A stretch of 64,000 nt of DNA, taken from Qipengyuania nanhaisediminis. GTDB taxonomy: Bacteria > Pseudomonadota > Alphaproteobacteria > Sphingomonadales > Sphingomonadaceae. The translations under genes and the position numbers were made by a program. Position 1 is the first letter of the stretch. Each line of letters begins with the position of its first letter. The stretch lies in NCBI RefSeq assembly GCF_900115585.1, contig NZ_FOWZ01000001.1:1-64000 (forward strand), given 5' to 3'. Shown in pieces: positions 8,244-16,929 of the stretch. The notes under the pieces are model-generated. The model did no database searches, had not been told where the DNA came from, and saw only the letters and a program-made list of their open reading frames with translations.

Positions 8244-8283
8244 TCTCCCTTCGTGCTGGTAATACCATCGGAATGTCTGCATT

Positions 8284-8358
8284 CGGGTCGTTAGCTGCCG
8301 GCCCGCTCCTGGCACACCGCTAGCTCGGTGGAACCGTCACGACATGGGTGGGAAGCAG
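8284..8358 (-). repeat. Interspersed ~80-bp repeat, copy E
   Basis: On the minus strand it reads gcttcccacccatg, ccaccgagctagcggtgtgccaggagcgg and taacgaccc. It lies between the converging antiporter and permease genes. Confidence 0.8.
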
Positions 8359-8391
8359 ACGCAACGCCGATAACGTGGAGGTGCCTGCCCC

Positions 8392-9687
8392 CTATCGCCA
8401 GAAGGCAGGTAGAACTCGCTTCCACAGAAGGCCAATGGCGATGAGCCCCAAGCCCGCTGCCCAGACCGGCACCGGGACCCAGAACGCCAGAAACACGCAA
8501 GCGGCGAGGCCGGTGATCGCAATCCAGCGCGGATAGAGACGCTCCTTCTCCGGCAGTCGCAGAGCGGCAAAGTTGGTGATCGCGTAATACACCAGCACGG
8601 TGAACGCGCTGAATGCCCAAGCTGTCTCGATGCTGCCAACCGAGGCGAGCGCCGCGACGAGGACACCTACAGCGATCACGGCGGCGGCCGGCGCCGCGCC
8701 TTTCGCCGAAAGGCGGCCAAACGCTGGGGGAACATCTCCTTGCCTACCCATGGCAAGGAGAACCCGCGACAGACCGAGGATGAGGTTGAGCAGAACACCG
8801 AGCATCGCCGTGATCGCTCCAACCGCGACCAGCCGCGCCAGCAGCGGCGCGTCCATCGCTCGGGCGGCAAGTTCCAGCGGCGTTACTTGCGCGCCCGGCG
8901 CATTTGCAAATCTGTCCGCGCCGACACTACTGATCGCTACTGCGGCGACGGTGACATAGAGCAGGGCCGTTGCAATCAGGGTGACGATGATGGCGCGCGG
9001 GATGGTGCGCTTGGGCTCCTTCACTTCCTCGCCCAGAGTGGCGATGCGCCCGTAACCGGTGAAGGCGACGAACATCAGGGCAGTCGCGTAGAGGAACGCT
9101 TCCAGCAGACTACCTTCACTGCTCGTGAAGAAGGGCATGAGGTTGTCGGGACCGTCAGCAGCTGCGCTCGGAATGCCCCAGACCACGAACAAGCCAAGGG
9201 TCAGCAGCGTGACCGAAACAATGGAAATGTTCACCCAACTTGAGCGCCTTATCCCGCCGAGGACGAGCAGAGTGAACAACGCTATCGAGGCGACGGCAAC
9301 CCATGCCATGTGGTCAAGACTGCCGCCTATCAGGCGCAGGAAATAGCCTGCGAACCCAAGAGCAGCGGTAGCCGCAGACGCACTCTTGGCGCAAAGGAAC
9401 ATCCATCCCGCTGTGAAGCCGAGCGACGGATTGAGATAACGATAGCCATATTCGTAGGTGCCGCCGCTGACTGCATGACTGGCGGCAAGCTGCGCACTCG
9501 AAAGAGCGTTGCAGGTTGCGACCCCTGCGGCGAGAACAATCGCTAGAATAACAGCGGGACCTGCGACCCCTGCTGCGATCCCAATGCTGACGAAGACACC
9601 GGTTCCGACCATAGAGCCGAGGCCCATCATCGTGGCGCCGCCGATCCCGAGTTGTCTCTCGAGGCGGTTGGGGTGAGTTTGGCTCAT
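8392..9687 (-). CDS. APC-superfamily amino acid permease
   Basis: The 431-residue inner-membrane protein has twelve hydrophobic segments. The APC N-terminal signature G-S-M-V-G-T-G-V-F-V-S-I-G is at about residues 24-36, and F-T-G-Y-G-R-I-A-T-L-G-E-E is at about residue 200. It lies 22 bases downstream of acr3 on the same strand with no terminator between them, so it is probably the last gene of the arsenic operon. The substrate is not evident; an amino acid or amino-acid-like compound is expected from the family. The start at 9687 (M-S-Q-T-H) fits the family length. Confidence 0.85.
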   Translation of the reverse strand: MSQTHPNRLERQLGIGGATMMGLGSMVGTGVFVSIGIAAGVAGPAVILAIVLAAGVATCNALSSAQLAASHAVSGGTYEYGYRYLNPSLGFTAGWMFLCAKSASAATAALGFAGYFLRLIGGSLDHMAWVAVASIALFTLLVLGGIRRSSWVNISIVSVTLLTLGLFVVWGIPSAAADGPDNLMPFFTSSEGSLLEAFLYATALMFVAFTGYGRIATLGEEVKEPKRTIPRAIIVTLIATALLYVTVAAVAISSVGADRFANAPGAQVTPLELAARAMDAPLLARLVAVGAITAMLGVLLNLILGLSRVLLAMGRQGDVPPAFGRLSAKGAAPAAAVIAVGVLVAALASVGSIETAWAFSAFTVLVYYAITNFAALRLPEKERLYPRWIAITGLAACVFLAFWVPVPVWAAGLGLIAIGLLWKRVLPAFWR

Positions 9688-9709
9688 TGCTTCATCAGTG
9701 GATTGCCCT

Positions 9710-10798
9710 TCACGCCTTCGAAGAGGTTCGATCCGGTCTTGCTCGATGATCAAAGCTTCGTTGTGTCCGGTTAGCGATCGCCACAAGTGAGAGCATGACG
9801 GGGACCTCTACCAGCACTCCCACTACCGTCGCGAGTGCTGCACCGCTCCCTAAGCCGAACAACCCGATCGCCACGGCCACGGCCAACTCGAAGAAGTTCG
9901 AAGTGCCGATCAAGGCACAAGGCGCGGCGATAGGGAACGGCACTCGCCATGCCCACGCAGCGGCGTAAGTGGCAAAGAATATGCCGTAGCTCTGGAGCAC
10001 GATCGGAACAGCAATGAGCCCGATCAGCAGCGGGCGCGAGACGATCACCTCGCCCTGGAAGCCGAACAGCAAGACTACTGTCAATAAGAGACCGAGCACC
10101 GACACCGGCTTCAAGGACGACGTGAAGCGGATCACAGCGTCAGTATTTCCGGCGCTCCTCGTCAGGAGGTATCGCCGCGTGAACGCGCCTGCGAGGAGCG
10201 GGACGACCACATAGAGCACTGTCGAGAGCAGCAGCGTCTCCCACGGCACCGCGATGTCAGTGATCCCGAGCAGGAACGCCACGATCGGCGCGAAGGCGAA
10301 GATCATGATGACGTCGTTCACCGAGACCTGAACCAACGTGTAAGCGGGGTCGCCGCGGGTCATCTGCGACCATACGAACACCATCGCCGTGCAAGGCGCT
10401 GCGCCCAACAAGATCAGCCCGGCGATATACTGCTGCGCATCGGCCGGCGCGATCAGGTCGGCGAAGACCACCTCGAAGAACAGCACCGCAAGGCCGGCCA
10501 TGGTGAACGGCTTCACCAGCCAGTTCACAACGATGGTGAGCACCAGTCCCTTGGGCTTCTGCCCGATGTCGCGCAGGCTGGCGAAGTCGACCGCCACCAT
10601 CATCGGGAAGATCATCGCCCATATCAGCAGCGCGACCACCAGATTGACGGAAGCATACTCAAGCGCTGCCAGCGCGGCGAAGACCTCCGGCAGAAGGTTT
10701 CCGAGCATCAGCCCTGCCGCGATGGCCAGCGCTACCCACAGCGAGAGCCAACGCTCGAAGAGACCAAGCGCACTCGCCTGTCGCTGCGCGTCAGCCAT
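9710..10798 (-). CDS. acr3: Arsenite efflux permease Acr3
   Basis: This 362-residue inner-membrane protein of the ACR3 (BASS) family exports arsenite in exchange for protons. Ten hydrophobic helices are visible. The signature with the essential cysteine, [13 protein letters not shown], is at about residue 150, and the second cysteine-containing motif [13 protein letters not shown] near residue 305. The start overlaps the arsC stop by 8 bases, indicating translational coupling. It works with ArsC, which reduces arsenate to the arsenite exported here. Confidence 0.95.
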   Translation of the reverse strand: MADAQRQASALGLFERWLSLWVALAIAAGLMLGNLLPEVFAALAALEYASVNLVVALLIWAMIFPMMVAVDFASLRDIGQKPKGLVLTIVVNWLVKPFTMAGLAVLFFEVVFADLIAPADAQQYIAGLILLGAAPCTAMVFVWSQMTRGDPAYTLVQVSVNDVIMIFAFAPIVAFLLGITDIAVPWETLLLSTVLYVVVPLLAGAFTRRYLLTRSAGNTDAVIRFTSSLKPVSVLGLLLTVVLLFGFQGEVIVSRPLLIGLIAVPIVLQSYGIFFATYAAAWAWRVPFPIAAPCALIGTSNFFELAVAVAIGLFGLGSGAALATVVGVLVEVPVMLSLVAIANRTQRSFDHRARPDRTSSKA

Positions 10799-11198
10799 TT
10801 GCGCTCACGACCTCGCCATCTTCCTTCACAAACGGCTCCCGCAGCGGCTGGTCGAGCACGTCGAGCACCAGCTCGGAAGGCCGGCACAGCTTAACGCCGC
10901 GCGGGCCGACAACGATGGGACGGTTGATGAGCAGAGGGTGCTCGATCATCGCATCGATCAATTCGTCGTCCGTCAGCGTCTCGTTATCGAGGCCGAGATC
11001 GGCATAGGGCGTGCCTTTCTGTCGCAACAGGTCGCGCGGCGCGATGTTCATGCGCTCGATCAGCGACAAGAGTTCATCACGCGAAGGCGGTTGGACAAGA
11101 TACTCGATCACCTCGGGCTCGCTGCCGGTGGCTCGGATCAGCGCCAGCGTGTTGCGCGAAGTGCCGCAGGCGGGATTGTGATAGATGGTGAGGCTCAT
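10791..11198 (-). CDS. arsC: Arsenate reductase, glutaredoxin-dependent ArsC type
   Basis: The 135-residue cytoplasmic enzyme reduces arsenate to arsenite. The catalytic cysteine lies in the N-terminal motif [11 protein letters not shown] (Cys about 10). The arginines of the anion site fall in R-P-I-V-V and the downstream K-L-C-R-P-S-E. These place it in the Spx/ArsC thioredoxin-fold family. M-S-L-T-I-Y at 11198 is the preferred start, since M-L-R would add residues before the first strand. Its ATG overlaps the arsI stop (ATGA), consistent with coupling in the ars operon. Confidence 0.93.
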   Translation of the reverse strand: MSLTIYHNPACGTSRNTLALIRATGSEPEVIEYLVQPPSRDELLSLIERMNIAPRDLLRQKGTPYADLGLDNETLTDDELIDAMIEHPLLINRPIVVGPRGVKLCRPSELVLDVLDQPLREPFVKEDGEVVSANG

Positions 11199-11659
11199 CC
11201 GCAGCACGCCACCTTCGAGGACAGCGCAGGCGCACAGCAGGCAGTCTCCGCGGCATTGGCGGAGAGAGCCGACAGTTCGGGATTATCGCCGTAGACGGTC
11301 GCCTCACCGTTGGTGAAGAAGGCCTCCCAGACGACGCCTTGCGGGTCGGCGATCCAGCTCTTCTCGGACTTGGCGTAGCAGCAGGTGGTGGCACCCTCCT
11401 CGAGCACCGGCCGGTCGGCAGCTTTCAGGCGGCCATAGACTTCCTGTAACTCGCCCTCGCTCTCCACCTGAATGCCTAGGTGCTCAACGCCCTTGTGAGC
11501 GTTGCCGGAGGAAATCGCGAAGTTGACGAGCGGATCGTCCAGCATCCATTTCGCGTAATCAGCCTTGGTCACCGTCGGCTCGGCGCCGAACAAGGACGAG
11601 TAGAAGCCGATCGACTGGGTAAGATCGTTCACTCCAACGTGGACATGCAAGCGCTTCAT
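11195..11659 (-). CDS. arsI: ArsI/CadI-family metalloenzyme, probable C-As lyase
   Basis: The 154-residue protein has a vicinal-oxygen-chelate (glyoxalase-type) fold. H-V-H-V-G-V-N-D-L provides the first metal ligand, G-V-E-H-L-G-I-Q-V the second and W-E-A-F the glutamate. The adjacent cysteine pair in T-T-C-C-Y-A-K-S-E-K-S-W is the ArsI signature. In characterised members it binds trivalent organoarsenicals, and the non-heme iron centre cleaves the carbon-arsenic bond. The C-terminal tail carries further cysteines (C-C-A-P, C-C-G). It follows arsR with an ATGA overlap. Confidence 0.87.
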   Translation of the reverse strand: MKRLHVHVGVNDLTQSIGFYSSLFGAEPTVTKADYAKWMLDDPLVNFAISSGNAHKGVEHLGIQVESEGELQEVYGRLKAADRPVLEEGATTCCYAKSEKSWIADPQGVVWEAFFTNGEATVYGDNPELSALSANAAETACCAPALSSKVACCG

Positions 11660-12012
11660 GCCGATACCTTTCCTTGAGGTTGAGCAGCATCTGCGCCGCA
11701 AGTGTTCTCGGGGGCACAAGTCGTGCCTCCGCAGCAGTTCTCCATGAGAAAGCCGACCAGCGCGTTCATCGCGTCGTAGTCGGCGGTGTAGATGAGCGAG
11801 CGACCTTCGCGTCGCTGCTGGATCAACCCCGCACGAGTGAGGTGCGCCAGATGAAACGACAGTGACGAGTTTGGGATGCCAAGCTCTTGAGCGATTGCAC
11901 CTGCTGGCATCCCTTCCCCCCCGGCTTGGACGAGCAGCCGGAACAGGGCGAGGCGATGTTCCTGCGCGAGAGCTCCAAGAGCTTCAACTGCGGCTGGCGA
12001 ATTCATTTCCAT
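11656..12012 (-). CDS. arsR: ArsR/SmtB-family arsenic-responsive repressor
   Basis: The 118-residue winged-helix repressor begins with A-L-G-A-L-A-Q-E-H-R-L-A-L-F-R-L-L. The recognition helix region is L-G-I-P-N-S-S-L-S-F-H-L-A-H-L, followed by the wing R-E-G-R-S-L-I-Y. There is no cysteine pair in the recognition helix. A C-terminal cysteine cluster (N-C-C-G-G-T-T-C) resembles the C-terminal As(III) site of one ArsR subgroup. The frame extends to a TTG at 12048; the ATG at 12012 is preferred. It is the first gene of the operon, with a palindrome about 40 bases upstream. Confidence 0.9.
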   Translation of the reverse strand: MEMNSPAAVEALGALAQEHRLALFRLLVQAGGEGMPAGAIAQELGIPNSSLSFHLAHLTRAGLIQQRREGRSLIYTADYDAMNALVGFLMENCCGGTTCAPENTCGADAAQPQGKVSA

Positions 12013-12053
12013 GAACGTCGAAATATCGGCGCACGCGAGCTTGGTCAACCCAT

Positions 12054-12073
12054 ATTTCTATGATCACAGAAAT
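12054..12073. promoter_or_regulatory. Palindrome upstream of arsR, probable ArsR operator
   Basis: The half-sites atttct and agaaat are separated by 8 bases (atgatcac). It is the only clear dyad between arsR and the divergent lipoprotein gene. ArsR proteins autorepress from such 20-bp dyads; binding here is inferred. Confidence 0.6.
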
Positions 12074-12126
12074 GTCCGCCGCTCTTCTCTCGTGCTTGTT
12101 GCCCGCGCGAGATCGAGCGGCGGCTA

Positions 12127-12202
12127 TGGGGTCGATCACTGCCGGTCCGCTCCTGGCACATCGCTGGCTCGGTGAAACCGTCACGAGATGGGGTGGATTG
12201 CT
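12127..12202 (-). repeat. Interspersed ~80-bp repeat, copy F
   Basis: On the minus strand it carries caccgagccagcgatgtgcc, aggagcggac and a diverged right end. It lies between arsR and the lipoprotein gene. Confidence 0.8.
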
Positions 12203-12254
12203 GACGTGTACCTAAACTCTTGTCATGCGCGTAAAGGAACATCAAAGCGGTTGC

Positions 12255-12728
12255 ATGTTCAAGCGGATTCGAAAGTTAAGCTGGCCAGCAGCGGGGCTTC
12301 TCGTTTTGTACGGATGCAGCGAGGGCGGCTTGCAAAAGGACGCTCAAGGCAGAGTTGCTTACGAATGGGCCAAACCGAACAGTTTCGACGGCACCCTGAC
12401 CGATGGCCGCTTCTCTCATGAAGGTGGTTGCGTCATTTTCACTCTAACTGACGGTCGTCGCTTCCTTCCGATCATGCCCGAGGGTCAACTGTATTCAGTA
12501 GAGCCTATGCGAGCCTTATTTACTCATGAGTGGGCTGTCAGCGGATTCGATGAGAAGAGTGACGCAGTTAAATCGCTTCGGGACGACCCTGTAGCTGTGG
12601 AATGTGGGGCGGCTCCTGCTTTTATTAGCGGAATCGGACCGCCGGGTCCGCCATCGCCAGCTCCCCCGTTTCCAATTCCACCGGCGCCGCCTCCGGAAGC
12701 ATCAGCTCGTGGGCGGGCGCTAGAATGA
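12255..12728 (+). CDS. Lipoprotein with proline-rich C terminus, function unknown
   Basis: The 157-residue protein starts M-F-K-R-I-R-K, followed by a hydrophobic core and the lipobox L-Y-G-C, so it is predicted to be lipid-anchored. The middle holds a compact domain with S-H-E-G-G-C-V-I-F and V-A-V-E-C-G, two cysteines that could form a disulfide. The C terminus is a flexible tail of repeated Pro-Pro and Gly-Pro. No family is recognised. The ATG at 12255 gives a proper signal peptide, unlike the upstream start at 12225. Confidence 0.6.
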   Translation: MFKRIRKLSWPAAGLLVLYGCSEGGLQKDAQGRVAYEWAKPNSFDGTLTDGRFSHEGGCVIFTLTDGRRFLPIMPEGQLYSVEPMRALFTHEWAVSGFDEKSDAVKSLRDDPVAVECGAAPAFISGIGPPGPPSPAPPFPIPPAPPPEASARGRALE

Positions 12729-12759
12729 AGAAGAGAGCATCGGAACAGGGTAGTAATCT

Positions 12760-12830
12760 GCCGGTCCGCTTTCATTTAGAGGTTCCCTCCGGGTGAATGG
12801 CTGAAATCGGGTCGTTAGCAGAATGGCAGC
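12760..12830 (-). repeat. Interspersed repeat, degenerate copy G
   Basis: The ends match (taacgacccgatt and agcggaccggca on the minus strand), but the centre is replaced by a different dyad (ccattcacccggaggg). It follows the lipoprotein gene. The DNA from 12,831 to 12,969 shows no gene. Confidence 0.5.
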
Positions 12831-12969
12831 TGGCCGTGTGCCTTTCCCTTTAGCTGCCCTTCGCAACGGGCGCCGGAAGCGCTTCACATAAACCGCATTA
12901 TCAGTTCGTTCCGTTTCACTAAGTGCTGCGGAAAAGATCGAACCGCCAATTGATTAAGACCGCTCGGCT

Positions 12970-13629
12970 TCAGCGGCGCCCTCGATATGGTTCGCAAGCA
13001 ATCCCATCGTTATCGCCGTCCAGCCTTGGCCGGTAGCCTGGCTCACCACGGTACATCGGAGCATAGCCTGCAGCTCGCGCCTCGCGGCATCCTCGGAAAT
13101 AGACACTGTTTGAAGCTTGAGCTGTTGTTGCCTGCGGTTGCCTCTCGGTCCTGATAGTCGGAGCAGAGCTTGGGTTCGCCGCACGGAAGTCAGCAGGCTG
13201 CATGAATTCTCCTGCCCAGATGCCAACGCCTTGCGACTTAGCCTGCGCCTCAGCAAAAACGTACTCGTCGCTAAACTGAGGAAGGGCCAACGCTAAGCCC
13301 GCCCTGACAAGCGCCTCCGCGACATCAGTTCTTCCCACTTTGCAGGAGGCAACAACTCGGTTGTATTTGTCGGACCCACGCTGATGGCAGGAGAGTATCT
13401 TTCCGTCGACCAACGCAGACAGCATAGCCTTTGCCTCTTGTCCGCATGCCCACACTTCTCCTTCGCGCAGGCAAGTCTGCAGAGCTTCTGGTGCGTCGAT
13501 ACCAGCCAAGCGGACGTCGAAGCCTGTCATGGCCATGGAGTCCCCATCGACAGCTTTCCCTTGCCCCGTAAGAACCTGCGCGTGCGACACAGCAGGCAAG
13601 AACAGGAGCAGGGAAAGAAGCCATCTCAT
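12970..13629 (-). CDS. Exported thermonuclease-like protein with Excalibur motif
   Basis: The 219-residue protein has a signal peptide (M-R-W-L-L-S-L-L-L-F, cut near V-S-H-A-Q). A staphylococcal-nuclease (SNase) domain covers about residues 20-135, with D-G-D-S in the first strand, V-R-L-A-G-I-D-A-P-E, and D-K-Y-N-R followed by the late G-V-G-I-W segment. The C-terminal C-R-E-A-R-A-A-G-Y-A-P and D-G-D-N-D-G-I-A-C-E-P form an Excalibur calcium-binding motif. The arginines of the SNase active site appear at R-L-A-G and N-R. It is a probable periplasmic or secreted nuclease. Confidence 0.85.
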   Translation of the reverse strand: MRWLLSLLLFLPAVSHAQVLTGQGKAVDGDSMAMTGFDVRLAGIDAPEALQTCLREGEVWACGQEAKAMLSALVDGKILSCHQRGSDKYNRVVASCKVGRTDVAEALVRAGLALALPQFSDEYVFAEAQAKSQGVGIWAGEFMQPADFRAANPSSAPTIRTERQPQATTAQASNSVYFRGCREARAAGYAPMYRGEPGYRPRLDGDNDGIACEPYRGRR

Positions 13630-13661
13630 TCGGGGAATCTCACTGACACTAAGTACAAGTT

Positions 13662-13689
13662 GGGGCGGAGGTACTGCACCCCCCGCCCC
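13662..13689 (-). terminator. GC-rich hairpin downstream of the thermonuclease gene's neighbour
   Basis: The stem ggggcgg/ccgcccc lies between the OMP gene and the upstream nuclease gene. It lacks a good T-run, so termination is only possible. Confidence 0.4.
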
Positions 13690-13696
13690 TTAAGAT

Positions 13697-14383
13697 TTAG
13701 AAACGGAAACCGACACCGGCCACGATTTGGTGGCGCTCAAGGTCCACGGTGTCGAAGATTTCACCGACCTCGACGGAAGTGCCATCGTACTCGACCTCTG
13801 CGTCGGAGTAGCTGGTATACCGGTACTCGAGTTTGCCAAAGGCGCTCGTGCCGAAGCGCTGCTCTACACCAACGCCGAAGCGCCAGCCGCCGAAGTCGAG
13901 ATCAGCAGAGTCGGAAGCGGGAACACCGTCGACCGTACCTTCAGCGTCAATGTCGATCGTGGTTCGTGCGTAACCGACTTTGCCATAGAAAGCCGTACTT
14001 TCACCCACCCAGGTGCCCAGCCGGCCACCGACGTACCAGTTGAGCCCATCTTCTACGCTTAGCGTTCCATCGAGGACCGAACCGTCGATCTCCACACCGG
14101 AGACTTGCTCTTCTACGCCGTTGGTTGAACTGGACAGCTCCGCTTCCACCCCTACGAGCACCGGGCCGGAAGGCAGATCATACCCAATACCGATCCCGTA
14201 GAAGATGCCGCTGTCGTTATCTTCAATGTCATTGGCTTCATCGATGCTGAGATCGATACGGTCCCAGCCGGCCAGGGCCTCGACCCGGAGCCCAGCAGCA
14301 CCTTCTTCGGTCGACTGTGCCTGGGCCGTTGTAGAGGCCATACCGAAGGCTATGGCGAACGATGCAAAAACTACTTTTTTCAT
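13697..14383 (-). CDS. Outer-membrane beta-barrel protein
   Basis: The 228-residue protein has a signal peptide ending A-Q-A-Q. The mature chain alternates polar and hydrophobic residues in about eight strands. It ends with the terminal phenylalanine signature V-G-F-R-F recognised by the BAM machinery. W-R-F-G-V-G-V-E-Q-R-F and L-E-Y-R-Y-T-S-Y are typical of small OmpA-like/opacity barrels (beta-brl family). The loops are acidic, as in marine species. The function is structural or unknown; no enzymatic motif is present. Confidence 0.85.
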   Translation of the reverse strand: MKKVVFASFAIAFGMASTTAQAQSTEEGAAGLRVEALAGWDRIDLSIDEANDIEDNDSGIFYGIGIGYDLPSGPVLVGVEAELSSSTNGVEEQVSGVEIDGSVLDGTLSVEDGLNWYVGGRLGTWVGESTAFYGKVGYARTTIDIDAEGTVDGVPASDSADLDFGGWRFGVGVEQRFGTSAFGKLEYRYTSYSDAEVEYDGTSVEVGEIFDTVDLERHQIVAGVGFRF

Positions 14384-14482
14384 TCTTTCTTCCTGTGAAA
14401 GTGGAAAATGAACCGTGAGCCGCAGGCGTCCGGGTTCTGCAGGGGACGTCCGCAGCGAAGACCTGCCTACGGCTCACGGAAC

Positions 14483-15181
14483 TCAGTCATTCTTTGTCTG
14501 GATCTTAATTTCGGTTGCCGGACGAGCAGCCTCCGCAGCTTCAGCTTGTTCAACCTCTACTGCTGCCTGCCGAGCTTCTTCAGCCTGCACGCTTCCCGGA
14601 ACATAACTCGCAGTCACTGGCTTCGGAGCAAGCGTTGCACCTTCAGGCAGCGCAACCGGCAGATCGCTTTCCAGCGTCGCCATGAGCTCTCTTCCCTGCG
14701 GAATTTCTCCGCTGCGGCCGGTAATGAAGCCCGCGAAAACGCCAGCCGCAATGACGCCGCCCACGGTCGCTAGGGTCGCGCCCTTGCCCTCTTGGCGATA
14801 CGTACCGTCGATGTTGATGCGCCTACCGCCAAGCTCCAGGTGCTCAAGTTCGATGTCCATCTTGCCGGATTTACCGAACGCACCCCTGCTGGTGAGCCAG
14901 GTGATCCGACCGACTGCCTTTGTGCCTTTGGGAATGACTACGAAGTCACCCAGCATGACAGGGGCGGCGACCGTAAGGCCAAACTGGTCGCCTTCTTCCC
15001 AGCCCCGCCCCTTCGTTGTCACGGTTTGGCTCATTTGCAGCGCGATTTCCGTGCCAGCAGGGAGCACGGTTTCGGGATGAGCCGGCGCTCGCACCGCTTG
15101 GACAGGTAGCGGAGCCTCCTGCGCCGCTACCGGCGACGCCCCAATCAGTCCGGCACCCGCCAGCAAAAAATACTTGTACAT
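14483..15181 (-). CDS. Exported protein of unknown function
   Basis: This 232-residue protein has a signal peptide ending V-A-A-Q. The core has a G-T-E-I-A-L-Q-M-S-Q strand and V-I-P-K-G-T-K-A-V-G-R-I, a pattern resembling the VirB10/TrbI-type beta barrel segment. It also has R-G-A-F-G-K-S-G-K-M and a glycine-rich hydrophobic stretch (G-G-V-I-A-A-G-V-F-A-G). The C-terminal quarter is Ala/Glu-rich and probably helical. There are no secretion-system genes nearby, so VirB10 function is not suggested. The 15,182-15,327 stretch upstream is AT-rich and promoter-like. Confidence 0.6.
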   Translation of the reverse strand: MYKYFLLAGAGLIGASPVAAQEAPLPVQAVRAPAHPETVLPAGTEIALQMSQTVTTKGRGWEEGDQFGLTVAAPVMLGDFVVIPKGTKAVGRITWLTSRGAFGKSGKMDIELEHLELGGRRINIDGTYRQEGKGATLATVGGVIAAGVFAGFITGRSGEIPQGRELMATLESDLPVALPEGATLAPKPVTASYVPGSVQAEEARQAAVEVEQAEAAEAARPATEIKIQTKND

Positions 15182-15327
15182 TTACTTCCCCCTTTAAGCG
15201 ATCCCACCCACTAAGCAGGCTACCTACCAAGAAAAGCGAATGCAGAAGGGAAAAATTTAGTTAATGCATAACTTTGGCGATTTTATACAATTGGTAAGTG
15301 CCGGGCATCACTCCCGAGAAGGGCCGG

Positions 15328-15352
15328 GCCTCCCTAGCTCAGTGGATGGAGC
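15328..15352 (+). pseudogene. tRNA 5'-end-like fragment (acceptor plus D arm)
   Basis: Seven acceptor-like bases are followed by TA, the D stem GCTC/GAGC and a D loop with GG. Nothing downstream can form an anticodon arm. It lies at the probable left edge of the integrase/VapE element and overlaps the last codons of the next minus-strand gene. It may be an integration scar; the identity of the tRNA cannot be told. Confidence 0.4.
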
Positions 15353-15666
15353 CGATAAGCGCCAGAGGAACCCTTGAACCAGTCGCCGCGCGAACGGTCA
15401 GGGTGGGCGAAGTTCTTCAGCGTCATGCCCACGTGCTTCGGATTGCAGTTCAGTCGAGTTAGAAGGGCTACTATTTGCTTTCCCTCGTTCACTCCAGCCT
15501 CGATGCATGCGGCAACGAGAACTCGAACCAGGTCGTGTTTGCTCGTCTCTTCGCCACAGGTGTTGGCTAGCGCCCTGAGCTCAGGCAGCAGTGCCTCTTC
15601 CTGCTCAGGCGTTTGCGCCTTTTCTGGGTGGTTGCACCCACAAGGCTCACCGTTTTCTTTTTTCAT
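15334..15666 (-). CDS. Hypothetical protein at the edge of the VapE element
   Basis: The 110-residue soluble protein has a cysteine-rich start (E-P-C-G-C-N-H-P-E) that could bind metal, an acidic segment, then a helical core (L-V-A-A-C-I-E-A-G-V-N-E-G-K-Q-I). The last residues L-H-P-L-S are read from the tRNA-like fragment, so the C terminus may have been altered by integration. It is the first gene inside the element and has no recognised family. Confidence 0.5.
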   Translation of the reverse strand: MKKENGEPCGCNHPEKAQTPEQEEALLPELRALANTCGEETSKHDLVRVLVAACIEAGVNEGKQIVALLTRLNCNPKHVGMTLKNFAHPDRSRGDWFKGSSGAYRLHPLS

Positions 15667-15768
15667 ATTATGTCCTTTGCGCCGCGTCTGGCGGCAAAAA
15701 ATTAGTAAGGCTATCTCACCCCTCGCAGCCCCCGAGCGGGAGTACGAAGGGTGAGTGACCAGAAAGTG

Positions 15769-16929
15769 TTATCCAGGCGGGCTGTTGTGGAAGGCCGACG
15801 CTCCTGCCTCTACCGCCGCTAGCAAGGTGTCATTTGCCAGGTGGGCATACCTCATCGTCGACTGGTGATCGGCGTGCCCGAGTATCCGGCCGATTGCGAA
15901 AAGGTCCGTGCCAGCGTTGGCCATGAACGAGGCGGCGCTATGTCGCAGGTCATGAATGCGCAGGCCAGGCAAGTTAGCCTCCCTTCTCGCTGTGTCCCAA
16001 GCTCGTTTGATCGAGTTGTAGGGCTTCAACGTTTCCGGGTTCGGTACAAGCCACGGGCAGCCAGGTATGTGCACCAAGTCCGCTATGACGCTGAGGGCAG
16101 CTGAGGCCAACGGAACCCGGCGTGCTTTGCCAGTCTTGCTGTCCGGGATCAGCCAGGACCGCTGCTCGACATCCACATGCTGCCACTTGGCCTGCAGAAG
16201 TTCAGACTTTCGCGCGCCTGTGAAAAGCAGCAAGCTTACAATCGCGAAGAGCTGCGGGTTGCTGGATGCCTTGCAGGCTACGAGCAGGCGGTTCGCTTCC
16301 TCCTTAGTCAGATACCACTCACGCGCATTGTCGAACTTGAAGCGCGGCACGGCTCGGACCGGGTTGATCTGCGCGCCCGGCACGTTCCACTGCCGCCCTA
16401 GTTCGAACGAGCGTCCCAACATCATGCGAAGCTTCTCGACGGTGGCGGGCGCGTAGCTCTTGCGCTTTTCCGCAAGCCAGCGAGAAACAGCTTGAGGCGT
16501 GATCTCGTCCAGCCGGAACTTGCCCCACTTGGGGATCAAGTGCCGTTCCAGGACCGCTTGCGTGTTCTCCGGTCTTTTTTGGTAGGTCCGGGCATGGTCG
16601 AGGTGTTGCTCTGCCAACTTGGCGTAGGTCGGAATAGCTTTGGTTTGCTTCTTCCGCTCGGCTGGGTCTCCGTTCAGCACGACCTCCGACCTGAGGCGCT
16701 TGGCCTTCTTCTGCGCTTGCGCGAACGTGATATCCTCGTAGCGGCCGATTTTGAGCTGCTTTTGCCGGTTGGCTCCATCGATGTAGCGGAGGTAGTAGGT
16801 TTTGCCGCCACTCCGACGGACTTCGAGGACAAAGCCGGTTGTGGTCGTGTCCCAGTATGTCTCTTTGTTCTTGCCGTAGGGGCAAGCCGCGGCGAGACAA
16901 AACGCCGCATCAAGCTTGCGCTTGGGCAT
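15769..16929 (-). CDS. Site-specific tyrosine recombinase (phage/island integrase)
   Basis: This 386-residue integrase is complete. It has an N-terminal arm-binding DUF4102-like domain (G-F-V-L-E-V-R-R-S-G-G-K-T-Y-Y-L-R-Y), then a SAM-like core-binding domain. The catalytic domain contains T-G-A-R-K-S-E-L, H-D-L-R-H-S and the tyrosine in M-R-Y-A-H-L. All key residues are present. The ATG at 16929 has AGGAAG upstream. It should catalyse integration and excision of the 15.3-20.5 kb element. The 265 bp upstream is G/C-rich with no gene recognised. Confidence 0.93.
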   Translation of the reverse strand: MPKRKLDAAFCLAAACPYGKNKETYWDTTTTGFVLEVRRSGGKTYYLRYIDGANRQKQLKIGRYEDITFAQAQKKAKRLRSEVVLNGDPAERKKQTKAIPTYAKLAEQHLDHARTYQKRPENTQAVLERHLIPKWGKFRLDEITPQAVSRWLAEKRKSYAPATVEKLRMMLGRSFELGRQWNVPGAQINPVRAVPRFKFDNAREWYLTKEEANRLLVACKASSNPQLFAIVSLLLFTGARKSELLQAKWQHVDVEQRSWLIPDSKTGKARRVPLASAALSVIADLVHIPGCPWLVPNPETLKPYNSIKRAWDTARREANLPGLRIHDLRHSAASFMANAGTDLFAIGRILGHADHQSTMRYAHLANDTLLAAVEAGASAFHNSPPG

